Source of the DNA: a virus
Reading direction: 5' to 3' (one strand)
DNA length: 29,511 nt
IMG/VR virus record: IMGVR_UViG_3300032245_000994
Span: 1-29,511 of that record
Both the position numbers and the translations under genes were made by a program. The notes under the pieces were generated by a model. That model was given only the letters and a program-made list of their open reading frames with translations. It had not been told where the DNA came from and ran no database searches. This document shows positions 23,294 through 29,511 of this stretch, piece by piece; the first letter of the stretch is position 1, and every line of letters starts with the position of its first letter.

Positions 23294-24397
23294 ATGTCAC
23301 AAGCGCAATATAACCTATCAACAAAAACAAATTATTTGAGTCGCAAGATGTTTCTTGACCCAGCAGGTCCTGTAACTATTCAACGCTTTGAAGAAGTCAA
23401 GTACAACAAACTTGTGAAGTTTGAACAAGAGGCACGTGGCTTCTTCTGGATTCCAGAAGAAATTTCATTAACCAAAGATGCCAACGACTTCAAGGACGCC
23501 AGTGATACTGTGAAACATATCTTTACCAGTAACTTACTACGTCAAACAGCATTAGACAGTTTACAAGGACGTGGCCCAGCACAGGTGTTTACTCCTGTTG
23601 TAGGTATTCCTGAACTGGAAGCACTAATGTACAACTGGAGTTTCTTTGAAACCAACATTCACAGTAGAAGTTACAGCCACATCATTCGCAACATCTACAA
23701 CGTGCCCAAGGATGTGTTCAACACCATTCACGACACACAGGAAATTGTTGACATGGCGTCAAGTGTTGGCAAGTACTATGATAAGCTACATGAGTTGAAT
23801 TGCTTTAAAGAGATTAATCCAGAAACTGTGAGTGAAAAAAGCCACATCCGGGCAATCTGGATGGCACTCAACGCCAGTTATGCCCTGGAGGCATTCCGCT
23901 TCATGGTTTCATTTGCCACAAGCCTAGCCATGGTAGAGAACCGTATCTTTATTGGCAACGGCAACATCATCAGTTTGATCCTGCAAGACGAAATCCTGCA
24001 CCGGGATTGGACTGCCTGGATGATCAATCAAGTTGTCAAAGAAGATCCTCGCTTTGCTGTTGCCAAAGCAGAATGTGAAGTTGAAGTATACCAGTTGTAC
24101 CTGGATGTGATCCGTGAAGAAAAAGCCTGGGCTGACTACTTGTTCCAGAAAGGTCCTGTGATTGGACTCAATGCACCAATTCTCAAAGACTTTGTGGACT
24201 ACACAGCAGTGGGCGCACTCAAAGATATTGGCATCAAGTACCTGGAGCCTGCGCCACGTAGCACGCCTATTCCCTGGTTCATGAAACATGTGGACACGTC
24301 AAAGAAACAAACTGCACTGCAGGAGAATGAATCAACTAACTATGTTATCGGCGTGATGAGTGATCAACTTGACTACGACGAATTACCAGATTTATAA
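23294..24397 (+). CDS. nrdB: Ribonucleotide reductase class I small subunit NrdB
   Basis: 367 residues. Ferritin-like diiron site: D88 (ALDSLQGR), E119, H123 (ETNIHSRSY), E199 (LEAFRF), E233 and H236 (DEILH). The radical tyrosine is Y127, four residues after H123 as in E. coli. E119 to H123 is E-x3-H, one residue longer than the E-x2-H in E. coli NrdB. It supplies the tyrosyl radical to NrdA. AAAAAGGA at 23281-23288 is a good ribosome site; a TATAAT at 23274 has no clear -35 and is not called. Confidence 0.95.
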   Translation: MSQAQYNLSTKTNYLSRKMFLDPAGPVTIQRFEEVKYNKLVKFEQEARGFFWIPEEISLTKDANDFKDASDTVKHIFTSNLLRQTALDSLQGRGPAQVFTPVVGIPELEALMYNWSFFETNIHSRSYSHIIRNIYNVPKDVFNTIHDTQEIVDMASSVGKYYDKLHELNCFKEINPETVSEKSHIRAIWMALNASYALEAFRFMVSFATSLAMVENRIFIGNGNIISLILQDEILHRDWTAWMINQVVKEDPRFAVAKAECEVEVYQLYLDVIREEKAWADYLFQKGPVIGLNAPILKDFVDYTAVGALKDIGIKYLEPAPRSTPIPWFMKHVDTSKKQTALQENESTNYVIGVMSDQLDYDELPDL

Positions 24398-24406
24398 GGA
24401 AAACAC

Positions 24407-24718
24407 ATGAACGAAAACGCATGGTATCGGGACGGACAGGCCTGGGTCAAAGATTATAAGAAAATCAAAGACATTGCAGAGCCAGTGTCAGATACCACAA
24501 TTCGAGAGTCAATTCGAAAGTCTGAGGACTTTCGTAACATACGCGATGTGATGCGAAAGTTTGAACGCATTGAAGAAAAAAATCGCTGTCTACGAGTGCA
24601 ATTTTTAGACTGGTTGTCAGTGAAAATGCACGTCTGGGCAGATGGTGTCAAAGCCATGTCGGATCGTATTGATTCACCATGCATTATCAAAATAGAACCC
24701 AAAAGGAAAACAAAATGA
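24407..24718 (+). CDS. Unknown charged protein between nrdB and glutaredoxin
   Basis: 103 residues, very charged and helical (DTTIRESIRKSEDFRNIRDVMRKFERIEEKN), with one FLDWLSVKMHVWADGVKAM segment and a basic end. No motif is recognised. GGAAAA at 24398-24403 precedes ATG 24407, and its end overlaps the glutaredoxin start by ATGA. Sitting within the ribonucleotide reduction operon, it may help RNR or its reductant, but this is only context. Not a membrane protein. Confidence 0.6.
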   Translation: MNENAWYRDGQAWVKDYKKIKDIAEPVSDTTIRESIRKSEDFRNIRDVMRKFERIEEKNRCLRVQFLDWLSVKMHVWADGVKAMSDRIDSPCIIKIEPKRKTK

Positions 24719-24942
24719 AAGCAATAGTATGGTCCAAGGACCAGTGTGCCTTCTGCGAACAAGCCAAAGGCTTGTTGGAGATGAAAGGCATAGAATATGA
24801 AGTGCGCAACATCAGTCAAGATTGGACTCGCGAACAATTATTAGAAGCAGTACCAACTGCCAGATCAGTACCACAGATCTTTTTAGATGAAGAATATGTG
24901 GGTGGATTCAACGAACTTAGAAAGAAACTAAATGACAATTGA
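24715..24942 (+). CDS. Glutaredoxin
   Basis: 75 residues from ATG 24715 (AAAAGGAAAA upstream; overlap ATGA with the previous gene). An in-frame ATG at 24679 lies within the previous gene and is rejected. Redox site CAFC at residues 11-14 (usual CPYC), cis-proline loop SVPQIFLDEEYVGG, and the C-terminal helix make a small glutaredoxin, like T4 NrdC. It most likely reduces the CxxC tail of the NrdA encoded upstream. Confidence 0.92.
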   Translation: MKAIVWSKDQCAFCEQAKGLLEMKGIEYEVRNISQDWTREQLLEAVPTARSVPQIFLDEEYVGGFNELRKKLNDN

Positions 24943-25231
24943 AGCAGGAACAACATACACCTTACGCATGTGCTATGGTGAAGAAATCGTGACCAAAATA
25001 GTGCAAGAAACTGCAGACACGTATATTTTTAGCAGACCTTTGGCAGTAGTGCCGGGCAATCAAGGCATACAATTGATGAACAGTTTGTTCACGGCTGATC
25101 CAGAGAAAAATGTCAAGGTAAATAAAAACAGCGTGTCAATGATTGCTACCGCCAGAGAAGACGTGGCTGACAGCTATATAGAAGCCACAACAGGTATCAA
25201 ACCTGTGCGCAATCAAATAATAATGGGATAA
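24932..25231 (+). CDS. Small conserved T4-like phage protein
   Basis: 99 residues, overlapping the glutaredoxin by 11 bases. Starts MTIEAGTTYTLRMCYGEEIV; the first half looks like a small beta-barrel (SH3/LSm-like), then a helix and a conserved end (REDVADSYIEATTGI...IIMG). I recall this family in many aquatic T4-like phages, commonly beside PAAR proteins, without a function. It precedes the PAAR gene by three bases and may be part of the tail gene group rather than the redox group. Confidence 0.65.
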   Translation: MTIEAGTTYTLRMCYGEEIVTKIVQETADTYIFSRPLAVVPGNQGIQLMNSLFTADPEKNVKVNKNSVSMIATAREDVADSYIEATTGIKPVRNQIIMG

Positions 25232-25234
25232 CAC

Positions 25235-25522
25235 ATGCCAGGAGCTCAACGTCAAGGTGACTTTAACATGAAAGGTGGATTGATCATGGGCGGAGTCAGC
25301 TCAGTGATCATCAATGGTCGTCCGGCTGCCACACCAGGTCTAGGTGTGAGTCCGCATCCTTGCTGTGGTAGTCCAAAATGCAATCCCTTGCATTGCTTTT
25401 GCCTTACCATGGGTGGCAGTAGCAGTGTGCGAGTTGGGGGTAGCCCACTGTTGTTAAACGGTGCCAAAGACATGTGTGGAGATGGTCGCATGTTTGGCAG
25501 TTCGGATGTCATAGCAAGATAA
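25235..25522 (+). CDS. PAAR-domain tail-tip protein
   Basis: 95 residues. Repeated glycine-rich strands (GGVSSVIINGRPAATPG, GGSSSVRVGGSPLLLNG) and a cysteine/histidine core (HPCCGSPKCNPLHC) match PAAR proteins, which form a metal-bound cone sharpening the spike of contractile tails (T4 gp5.4). The large virion protein follows at a TAATG junction. CCAGGAG lies around 25238, inside the gene, so the ribosome site is weak; ATG 25235 keeps the conserved MPGAQRQGD start. Confidence 0.9.
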   Translation: MPGAQRQGDFNMKGGLIMGGVSSVIINGRPAATPGLGVSPHPCCGSPKCNPLHCFCLTMGGSSSVRVGGSPLLLNGAKDMCGDGRMFGSSDVIAR

Positions 25523-27447
25523 TGTCAACAATTGGAATTGTCAGCAGTGTAAACCTCATTGCCGGAGCAGGCATCTTGGGCAATGTGGGCGGAACCGCAC
25601 TGGCAGTCAGCACAGCATTGACCAACAGTATTTCGTCTTACTCCTCAGTGCCTGTGGTCTCACAGTTTGCTGATATTGTCAGTAGCGGTATTGCTGCCAC
25701 CGGCAACGCTGTGGTCACGGTGAACGTCGTGGCCAGCACCTTTCCGGCATTGACTGATGCAATACCCACTGCATATCAAAGCAGTCTTGGCAGTGCTTCG
25801 TTGACATCAACAGTTTCTACTGAAGCCAACAATATTTTTGGCAACGGTGATCTTGGTAAATTTGAACAGGTACTGGGAGCCGCGCAGGCCCTAGTCAGTC
25901 AAACCAACCAATTGATAAATTCATCAGTGAATGCTGCCAAGCCAACCAATACCATTGCATACACCACACAAGACAATCTGATCACTGGTGGTTTCAGCAG
26001 TGTGACCCAGGCATTCTCTGCATTTGGTAAAGATTTAGCACATCTAGGACAGGCCATTGATCTCAAAGATCTCAACAATTTAGGCAGTCCAGTGGCATTG
26101 CTGAGACAAATCAACACATTGTCGGGCAATTGGCCCGAATTGAATAACAAACTCCTGGCAGCCGGTCTGCCGCAATATGCTGTGGAAGATCCTGAAACAG
26201 CAACCTTCACTGACTCACAACAAAGAATTATCTATTTGGCCATGACAGAAATCACTGGGAATACCTTGGCACAAATATTGAAAATTTTAAAAGTGACCAC
26301 AGCAGGAATTCAAAATCTAGCTGAACTGTTGAACCCAGTTAAAATTTTCCCCAACAGTTTCAACACACTGACCATGCCCACTAAAAATGGTCTGCGTGGA
26401 ATCTACATCAACTCTACGGGTGCAATAAACACTGGACTGGCCACACAGTTGCCTGCCAATATTTTATCTTCTTACGCACAATTACGCCAAATCATTCCAG
26501 CTGATCAGGCACTGGCCAACAAAGCTCTGCAAAACGGCCTTGAGCAAATCAAAACTATATTTGATGCTGCTTTGCCAGCATTGGCCTCTGCCAGTGTCAA
26601 TTTAGAAAGCAATGTGGGTCTCAATGCAATCAACGCATTGACTCAGCCCCTACCAGCCAATGTGTTGGCCTACTTCACTGAGACATTGGCCTACGGTACT
26701 GGGCCCAATGGTACACTGTTGTTAACTGACGTAATTGGCAGTGTTGTGGGATGGGATATCAACGATCAACTTGCTAACACAGCAACCATACTGAATACCA
26801 TGACCAGTGAGGGAGATTTTGTAGCTTTGACCAATGGATCCACTGGAGTGTATACCATCATGACCAACACCATCAATGGTGATTACACGTCTTCAGTACC
26901 GTTCCCAGGCTCCGGATTCAATACCACTATACCCTCAGGCAAACCCGGTGCAGGGTCATATTATGGAAACACTGCCAACGCTTCCATTGGCAATGCATTC
27001 AGCAGTGGACTCAACCCTGCCATGGTCAGTATTGTGGGGACCATAGTGGCGGCCAACCCCACACAAGTGGCCAACACCACAGCATATTTCAATACCATTG
27101 GTGCTCAATTGACTCGTGAAAAAAATAATTTGGCAGCAGCCGACACAGTGTTTGCTAACTTACAACCAGGCATCACACCTTGGGGACTGGTGTATGGATT
27201 GAACTCTTATGGCCTGGACACAGTAAAAGGTGGTGCAGCCTATATATTCGACAACATTGCAGTGACTGCCAACATCAGCGGGCAAGCTGTGATCAGTACC
27301 ATGCGTGAGGCAAGAAATCAGGCCAGACTCAATGCCATTGGTATTGGCACAGATATCACCATCAGTCAAGTCACTGCTGAACCACAGGCCAATTTGGGCA
27401 CTACACAATACACAGTGTCGCAGGCTACCAGTCAAAAAATTCTTTAA
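25522..27447 (+). CDS. Large virion (baseplate/tail) structural protein
   Basis: 641 residues from ATG 25522 (TAATG with the PAAR stop); an in-frame ATG at 25474 lies within the PAAR gene. Sequence is A/N/T/S-rich and low in charge, with small-residue N-terminus (GAGILGNVGGTALAV) and no cysteine. Position after PAAR and resemblance to cyanophage structural proteins point to the baseplate hub or tail. No enzymatic motif or lysozyme fold was seen. It ends in TTTAA, overlapping a possible late box, TTAAATA 27444-27450. Confidence 0.75.
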   Translation: MSTIGIVSSVNLIAGAGILGNVGGTALAVSTALTNSISSYSSVPVVSQFADIVSSGIAATGNAVVTVNVVASTFPALTDAIPTAYQSSLGSASLTSTVSTEANNIFGNGDLGKFEQVLGAAQALVSQTNQLINSSVNAAKPTNTIAYTTQDNLITGGFSSVTQAFSAFGKDLAHLGQAIDLKDLNNLGSPVALLRQINTLSGNWPELNNKLLAAGLPQYAVEDPETATFTDSQQRIIYLAMTEITGNTLAQILKILKVTTAGIQNLAELLNPVKIFPNSFNTLTMPTKNGLRGIYINSTGAINTGLATQLPANILSSYAQLRQIIPADQALANKALQNGLEQIKTIFDAALPALASASVNLESNVGLNAINALTQPLPANVLAYFTETLAYGTGPNGTLLLTDVIGSVVGWDINDQLANTATILNTMTSEGDFVALTNGSTGVYTIMTNTINGDYTSSVPFPGSGFNTTIPSGKPGAGSYYGNTANASIGNAFSSGLNPAMVSIVGTIVAANPTQVANTTAYFNTIGAQLTREKNNLAAADTVFANLQPGITPWGLVYGLNSYGLDTVKGGAAYIFDNIAVTANISGQAVISTMREARNQARLNAIGIGTDITISQVTAEPQANLGTTQYTVSQATSQKIL

Positions 27448-27450
27448 ATA

Positions 27451-27470
27451 AGTAGTACTCTAGTAGTACT
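27451..27470 (+). repeat. Direct repeat AGTAGTACT next to a promoter
   Basis: Two copies of AGTAGTACT (27451-27459 and 27462-27470), each containing the palindrome AGTACT; the second touches the -35. This may be an operator. Confidence 0.5.
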
Positions 27471-27498
27471 TGACCAAAAATACCCAGTGTGCTATAAT
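27470..27498 (+). promoter_or_regulatory. Strong promoter P1 (TTGACC / TATAAT)
   Basis: TTGACC (27470-27475), 17-base spacer, TATAAT (27493-27498) with extended -10 TGC. Predicted +1 is 27505, the ATG of a 47-codon frame. Shares TTGACCAAAAAT with P2. Confidence 0.85.
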
Positions 27499-27504
27499 AA
27501 CAGC

Positions 27505-27648
27505 ATGAATCGGGTAAACCAAATTAAACACAAAGTATTACAGGCATACTATCGTACTAAGTTTACGATAGCAGAACTGCTGGTGATTGCAGTGCTCACA
27601 ATTTGGTTGACCAAAAATTCCGTTTTGTATATAATAGAGTTATTGTAG
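27505..27648 (+). CDS. Possible small membrane protein or structured RNA
   Basis: 47 residues: a basic N-terminus (NRVNQIKHKVLQAYYRTK) and one hydrophobic segment (FTIAELLVIAVLTIWL). No Shine-Dalgarno is present; the promoter's predicted +1 is the A of the ATG. The frame contains a stem-loop (arms 27549-27556 and 27564-27571, loop CTAAGTT) and overlaps the next promoter P2, so it may instead be a small RNA. Toxic or membrane-acting early phage peptides have this size and layout, but no family is recognised. Either reading is unproven. Confidence 0.4.
   Translation: MNRVNQIKHKVLQAYYRTKFTIAELLVIAVLTIWLTKNSVLYIIELL
27549..27571 (+). repeat. Stem-loop within the 27505 transcript
   Basis: CTATCGTA (27549-27556) pairs perfectly with TACGATAG (27564-27571) around a seven-base loop; GCAG-AA-CTGC (27571-27580) follows as a small second hairpin. 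Confidence 0.5.
27607..27635 (+). promoter_or_regulatory. Strong promoter P2 (TTGACC / TATAAT)
   Basis: TTGACC (27607-27612), 17-base spacer, TATAAT (27630-27635). Predicted +1 is 27642, with a 22-base leader carrying AAAAGGAGCC. The leader closely matches that of P3. Confidence 0.85.
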
Positions 27649-27663
27649 TAAAAAGGAGCCAAG

Positions 27664-27939
27664 ATGTTTTACATTGTTTCAAGAGGTACTGGACTTATTG
27701 TGTCAGATGGTCCCAACACGACCCGTGCATACAAAACTTTCGGTGCCGCTCGTGCAACACGAACACGCCTGTGCAACAAAGCAGGATGGTCAGCGGATCA
27801 GCTCAGCATTGTGGACACCAAGCACTACAAACCTAAGATGGTTGAACGCACCAACATCATGACTGGTGAGAAGTTTGAGGAAGATGTCAACACACCGTAC
27901 TTCTGCTCGCCCAGTTCAGAATCATTCTGGAGCATGTAA
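27664..27939 (+). CDS. Small early-type phage protein, unknown function
   Basis: 91 residues, basic in the first half (AYKTFGAARATRTRLCNKAGW) and acidic later (GEKFEEDVNTPYF). No recognised domain; the start MFYIVSRGTGLIVSDG looks like a small beta fold. It is preceded by the strong promoter P2 and a very good ribosome site AAAAGGAGCC (27652-27660). Strong early-type signals and short length suggest a host-takeover protein; the function cannot be read. A palindrome overlaps its stop codon region. Confidence 0.75.
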   Translation: MFYIVSRGTGLIVSDGPNTTRAYKTFGAARATRTRLCNKAGWSADQLSIVDTKHYKPKMVERTNIMTGEKFEEDVNTPYFCSPSSESFWSM

Positions 27940-27952
27940 TACTTGAGTATTA
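27937..27952. repeat. Palindrome TAATACT-TG-AGTATTA
   Basis: Perfect seven-base arms covering the stop codon of the 27664 gene, upstream of P3 by 12 bases. Too A/T-rich for a strong terminator; possible operator. Confidence 0.5.
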
Positions 27953-27964
27953 CTGTTTTGGCGG

Positions 27965-27993
27965 TTGACCAATAATTGCCAAAATGCTATAAT
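27965..27993 (+). promoter_or_regulatory. Strong promoter P3 (TTGACC / TATAAT)
   Basis: TTGACC (27965-27970), 17-base spacer, TATAAT (27988-27993) with extended -10 TGC. Predicted +1 is 28000; leader carries AAAGGAGCC (28011-28019). Confidence 0.85.
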
Positions 27994-28023
27994 ATGGACA
28001 TATTGTAACAAAAGGAGCCTGAG

Positions 28024-28305
28024 ATGACATACGCAACAATTCAAGAAGTCAACACTTCTATCATGTTCAGCAATTTTACAAACGAACAGCTCAACAGCAT
28101 TGTCAGTGCTGTGCAGTATGCTCGCACTCAACTTGGAAAAGAAAAAATTCGCTCGTTTAGCAAAGGTGATGCTGTAAAGTTCCACAGCGTCAAACGTGGT
28201 GTCACAATGACTGGTACTGTGAGCAAGGTTGCTATCAAGTATGTCACAGTGGCAACTCAGCAAGGCCTGTGGAAGGTGCCTGCTAACATGTTGGAGGCAG
28301 CATAA
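28024..28305 (+). CDS. Small conserved protein with SH3/KOW-like C-terminal half
   Basis: 93 residues. N-terminal helices (TIQEVNTSIMFSNFTNEQLNSIVSAV) are followed by GDAVKFHSVKRGVTMTGTVSKV and KVPANMLEAA, a pattern of small SH3/KOW-like barrels that bind RNA or protein. I recall similar short proteins in many T4-like and other aquatic phages. It follows promoter P3 and a strong AAAGGAGCC site. Stop overlaps the next start as TAATG. Confidence 0.75.
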   Translation: MTYATIQEVNTSIMFSNFTNEQLNSIVSAVQYARTQLGKEKIRSFSKGDAVKFHSVKRGVTMTGTVSKVAIKYVTVATQQGLWKVPANMLEAA

Positions 28306-28523
28306 TGAACGAATGGGTACTACTCATTGCCATGCTCAGTCCTGGCGGCGACTTCATCAACAAAGTGCCAGTGACCATGCCCACCAAAACTGCTTGTGAG
28401 CGAGCAATCAAAACTTTGCCCAAAAAAGGCGAGCACCCAATGGGAGTGCAGTATCGAGGCCTGTGTGTTACAATGGCACACTGGACAGGTACTGCACCAA
28501 TGAAAAATGTTCCACTTGATTGA
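28305..28523 (+). CDS. Small protein with hydrophobic N-terminus
   Basis: 72 residues, starting at a TAATG junction. N-terminus NEWVLLIAMLSPGG is short and hydrophobic but lacks a positively charged segment before it; then KTACERAIKTLPKKGE and YRGLCVTMAHW, a two-cysteine pattern seen in small exported phage proteins. No named family. Likely a co-expressed early gene with the 28024 gene. Confidence 0.6.
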   Translation: MNEWVLLIAMLSPGGDFINKVPVTMPTKTACERAIKTLPKKGEHPMGVQYRGLCVTMAHWTGTAPMKNVPLD

Positions 28524-28535
28524 CGGAGAGAAACA

Positions 28536-28661
28536 ATGAAACGTTTTAGAGATCCCAAGTTCTTTGAAGCATTTGTGATATTTTTTATCATACAGCCCCT
28601 GCTGTTCTTTGGAGCCATGTTCGTTTTTTTCTACGCAGTGTATAAAAGCATTTGGGGGTAA
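28536..28661 (+). CDS. Small membrane protein
   Basis: 41 residues. After KRFRDPKFFEA come two adjoining very hydrophobic stretches (FVIFFIIQPLLFFGAMFVFFYAVY), one long membrane segment or a tight hairpin, then KSIWG. GGAGAG (28525-28530) lies five bases before the ATG and the next gene starts one base after its stop, so expression is well supported. Role unknown; membrane inserts of this size are common among early phage genes. Confidence 0.65.
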   Translation: MKRFRDPKFFEAFVIFFIIQPLLFFGAMFVFFYAVYKSIWG

Positions 28662-28662
28662 C

Positions 28663-29088
28663 ATGGGACTTGACATGTACGCATACGTGGCCTCCAAGGC
28701 AGGCCAGCAAGACGAATTTTACCAAGGCGCAGAGTGGGATAATGATCTCAAAGAGCATCGCAATCCCAATGTCAATAAACCACGTCAACTGGCTTACTGG
28801 CGCAAACACCCCAACCTGCATGGCTGGATGGCCGAACTGTGGATGGTGCGTGAAACTGGTGGCGAAGGCGATACTGACAAGTTCAACGGCGTTGAACTAG
28901 AGCTCACTGCCAAGGACTTAGATGACTTAGAAGCAGTGATAAAGGCCCGTGAATTGCCATCAACGTCAGGATTCTTTTTTGGTACTGATGCAGATGATTA
29001 TTACTACGACAGTGATTTGAAATTCGTCCAAGAGGCCCGAGCAGAACTGTTCTTTGGCTTGAAAGTATTCTATAACTCTTCATGGTAA
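28663..29088 (+). CDS. MGLDMY-type conserved phage protein
   Basis: 141 residues from ATG 28663, rejecting an in-frame ATG at 28609 inside the small membrane protein gene. The start MGLDMYAYV and the LAYWRKHPNLHGWMAELW block mark a family common in many phages and some bacteria, whose function is not established. Also present: LTAKDLDDLEAVIKAR, TSGFFFGTD and a final FFGLKVFYNSSW. Acidic, soluble, probably globular. GGGGG at 28654-28658 may act as a weak ribosome site. Confidence 0.8.
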   Translation: MGLDMYAYVASKAGQQDEFYQGAEWDNDLKEHRNPNVNKPRQLAYWRKHPNLHGWMAELWMVRETGGEGDTDKFNGVELELTAKDLDDLEAVIKARELPSTSGFFFGTDADDYYYDSDLKFVQEARAELFFGLKVFYNSSW

Positions 29089-29092
29089 ACCT

Positions 29093-29099
29093 GTAAATA
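29093..29099 (+). promoter_or_regulatory. Possible T4-late-like box before the ligase
   Basis: GTAAATA ending two bases before ATG 29101. Too close to give a leader with the assigned start, so this may be chance. Confidence 0.25.
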
Positions 29100-29100
29100 T

Positions 29101-29511
29101 ATGAATGACATCGACTTCTCACACAAACAATTCAACGGTATCACTGTGGCAGCCGATTGGATAAGGGATCTTGAAAGGTCAGACAGTCGCTTGCACAAAG
29201 AACGTGTGATCGAAAAAGCCTTGATGGCGGCAAAACTGGGCAGTGCCAATGCACAGTGTTTTTTGTTCAACTGCTATCAAGCCTACAATCCTTACTACAC
29301 ATTCCATGTCCGGCAGGTGCCCGAGAGTGAAGGCATTGAACATGCGCCTAATCCTTGGCCTGTGTTCTGGGGCTTGTTGGAAGGCCTACGCACACGATCA
29401 ATCACTGGACACCGTGCTAGAGATGCCATTGCAGAAACAATGAAGCAGTTTGATTCTCTTGAGTGGAACAATCTCTGCAGACGTGTGCTGATCAAAGACC
29501 TGCGCTGTGGT
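29101..29511 (+). CDS. ATP-dependent DNA ligase, N-terminal part (partial)
   Basis: Open from ATG 29101 to the right edge (137 codons). The segment with ALMAAKLGSANAQCFLFNCY, AYNPYYTF and LEWNNLCRRVLIKDLRCG matches the helical N-terminal DNA-binding domain of T4-like phage DNA ligases, where RRVLxKDLRCG is the end of that domain. The catalytic KxDG domain lies beyond the window. T4 ligase (gp30) seals Okazaki fragments. The identity comes from these blocks and is likely but not proven without the catalytic lysine. Confidence 0.8.
   Translation, partial: MNDIDFSHKQFNGITVAADWIRDLERSDSRLHKERVIEKALMAAKLGSANAQCFLFNCYQAYNPYYTFHVRQVPESEGIEHAPNPWPVFWGLLEGLRTRSITGHRARDAIAETMKQFDSLEWNNLCRRVLIKDLRCG

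Noticed and set aside
27456-27470. Terminator in the gap after the large virion protein
   Set aside because: Repeats there are short, lack a G/C stem and a T-run; read as a possible operator instead.
1-29511. tRNA genes, CRISPR arrays, integrase or insertion sequences
   Set aside because: None seen by eye: no cloverleaf with a TTCGA loop, no spaced repeats, no transposase or recombinase motif.

Overview
The window reads as part of the genome of a T4-like contractile-tailed bacteriophage of the aquatic (cyanophage/pelagiphage-like) branch. This rests on recognisable T4-type replication and metabolism genes: the UvsW C-terminus, gp61 primase, gp41 helicase, NrdA/NrdB, a glutaredoxin, a RecB-like exonuclease and the start of an ATP-dependent DNA ligase. 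They are mixed with virion genes (BppU-like structural protein, pectate-lyase-fold tailspike, PAAR tip, large baseplate-like protein). Genes are packed tightly with ATGA, TAATG or GTGA junctions, all but one lie on the + strand, and no gap exceeds 100 bases. No tRNA, CRISPR array, insertion sequence or integrase was seen. The host cannot be read directly. The phage IscU and IscA look very like beta/gammaproteobacterial ISC proteins, so I infer a proteobacterial rather than cyanobacterial host.

Layout. 1-4323: uvsW end, a methyltransferase, small conserved genes, an SGNH-like protein, a zinc-finger protein, and a very short protein carrying DNA polymerase III alpha-subunit motifs. 4303-4680: the only minus-strand gene. 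4741-5886: a virion protein. 5933-9418: primase, helicase and a radical SAM enzyme. 9486-15396: conserved phage proteins, several starting with a possible prohead-protease/capsid-targeting peptide, including a 655-residue protein with two kinds of nucleotidyltransferase motifs; within it lies an isolated gene with its own late promoter and terminator (12342-12749). 15452-18149: a tight cluster iscU, radical SAM, iscA, RecB-like exonuclease. 18168-20170: tailspike and a companion. 20177-24942: nrdA, an FkbM-type methyltransferase, nrdB, an unknown gene and a glutaredoxin. 24932-27447: small conserved protein, PAAR protein and a large virion protein. 27505-29088: small early-type genes behind repeated strong promoters. 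29101-end: DNA ligase N-terminus.

Regulation. Two promoter types recur. One is sigma70-like with an extended -10 (TGYTATAAT, 17-base spacer, TTG-type -35) and precedes replication, metabolic and small early genes. The other is a T4-late-like box (NTAAATA, one perfect TATAAATA) and precedes mostly virion genes. The iscU cluster has both, overlapping. In three cases the predicted +1 falls on the A of the ATG, suggesting leaderless messages.

Most interesting points: (1) the miniature Pol III alpha-like protein with all three catalytic aspartates; (2) the Fe-S assembly genes iscU and iscA wrapped around a radical SAM gene; (3) the double nucleotidyltransferase protein with a possible capsid-targeting N-terminus; (4) the repeated promoter-plus-leader cassette at 27.5-28.0 kb. 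All functional statements come from reading motifs by eye; no database search was run.
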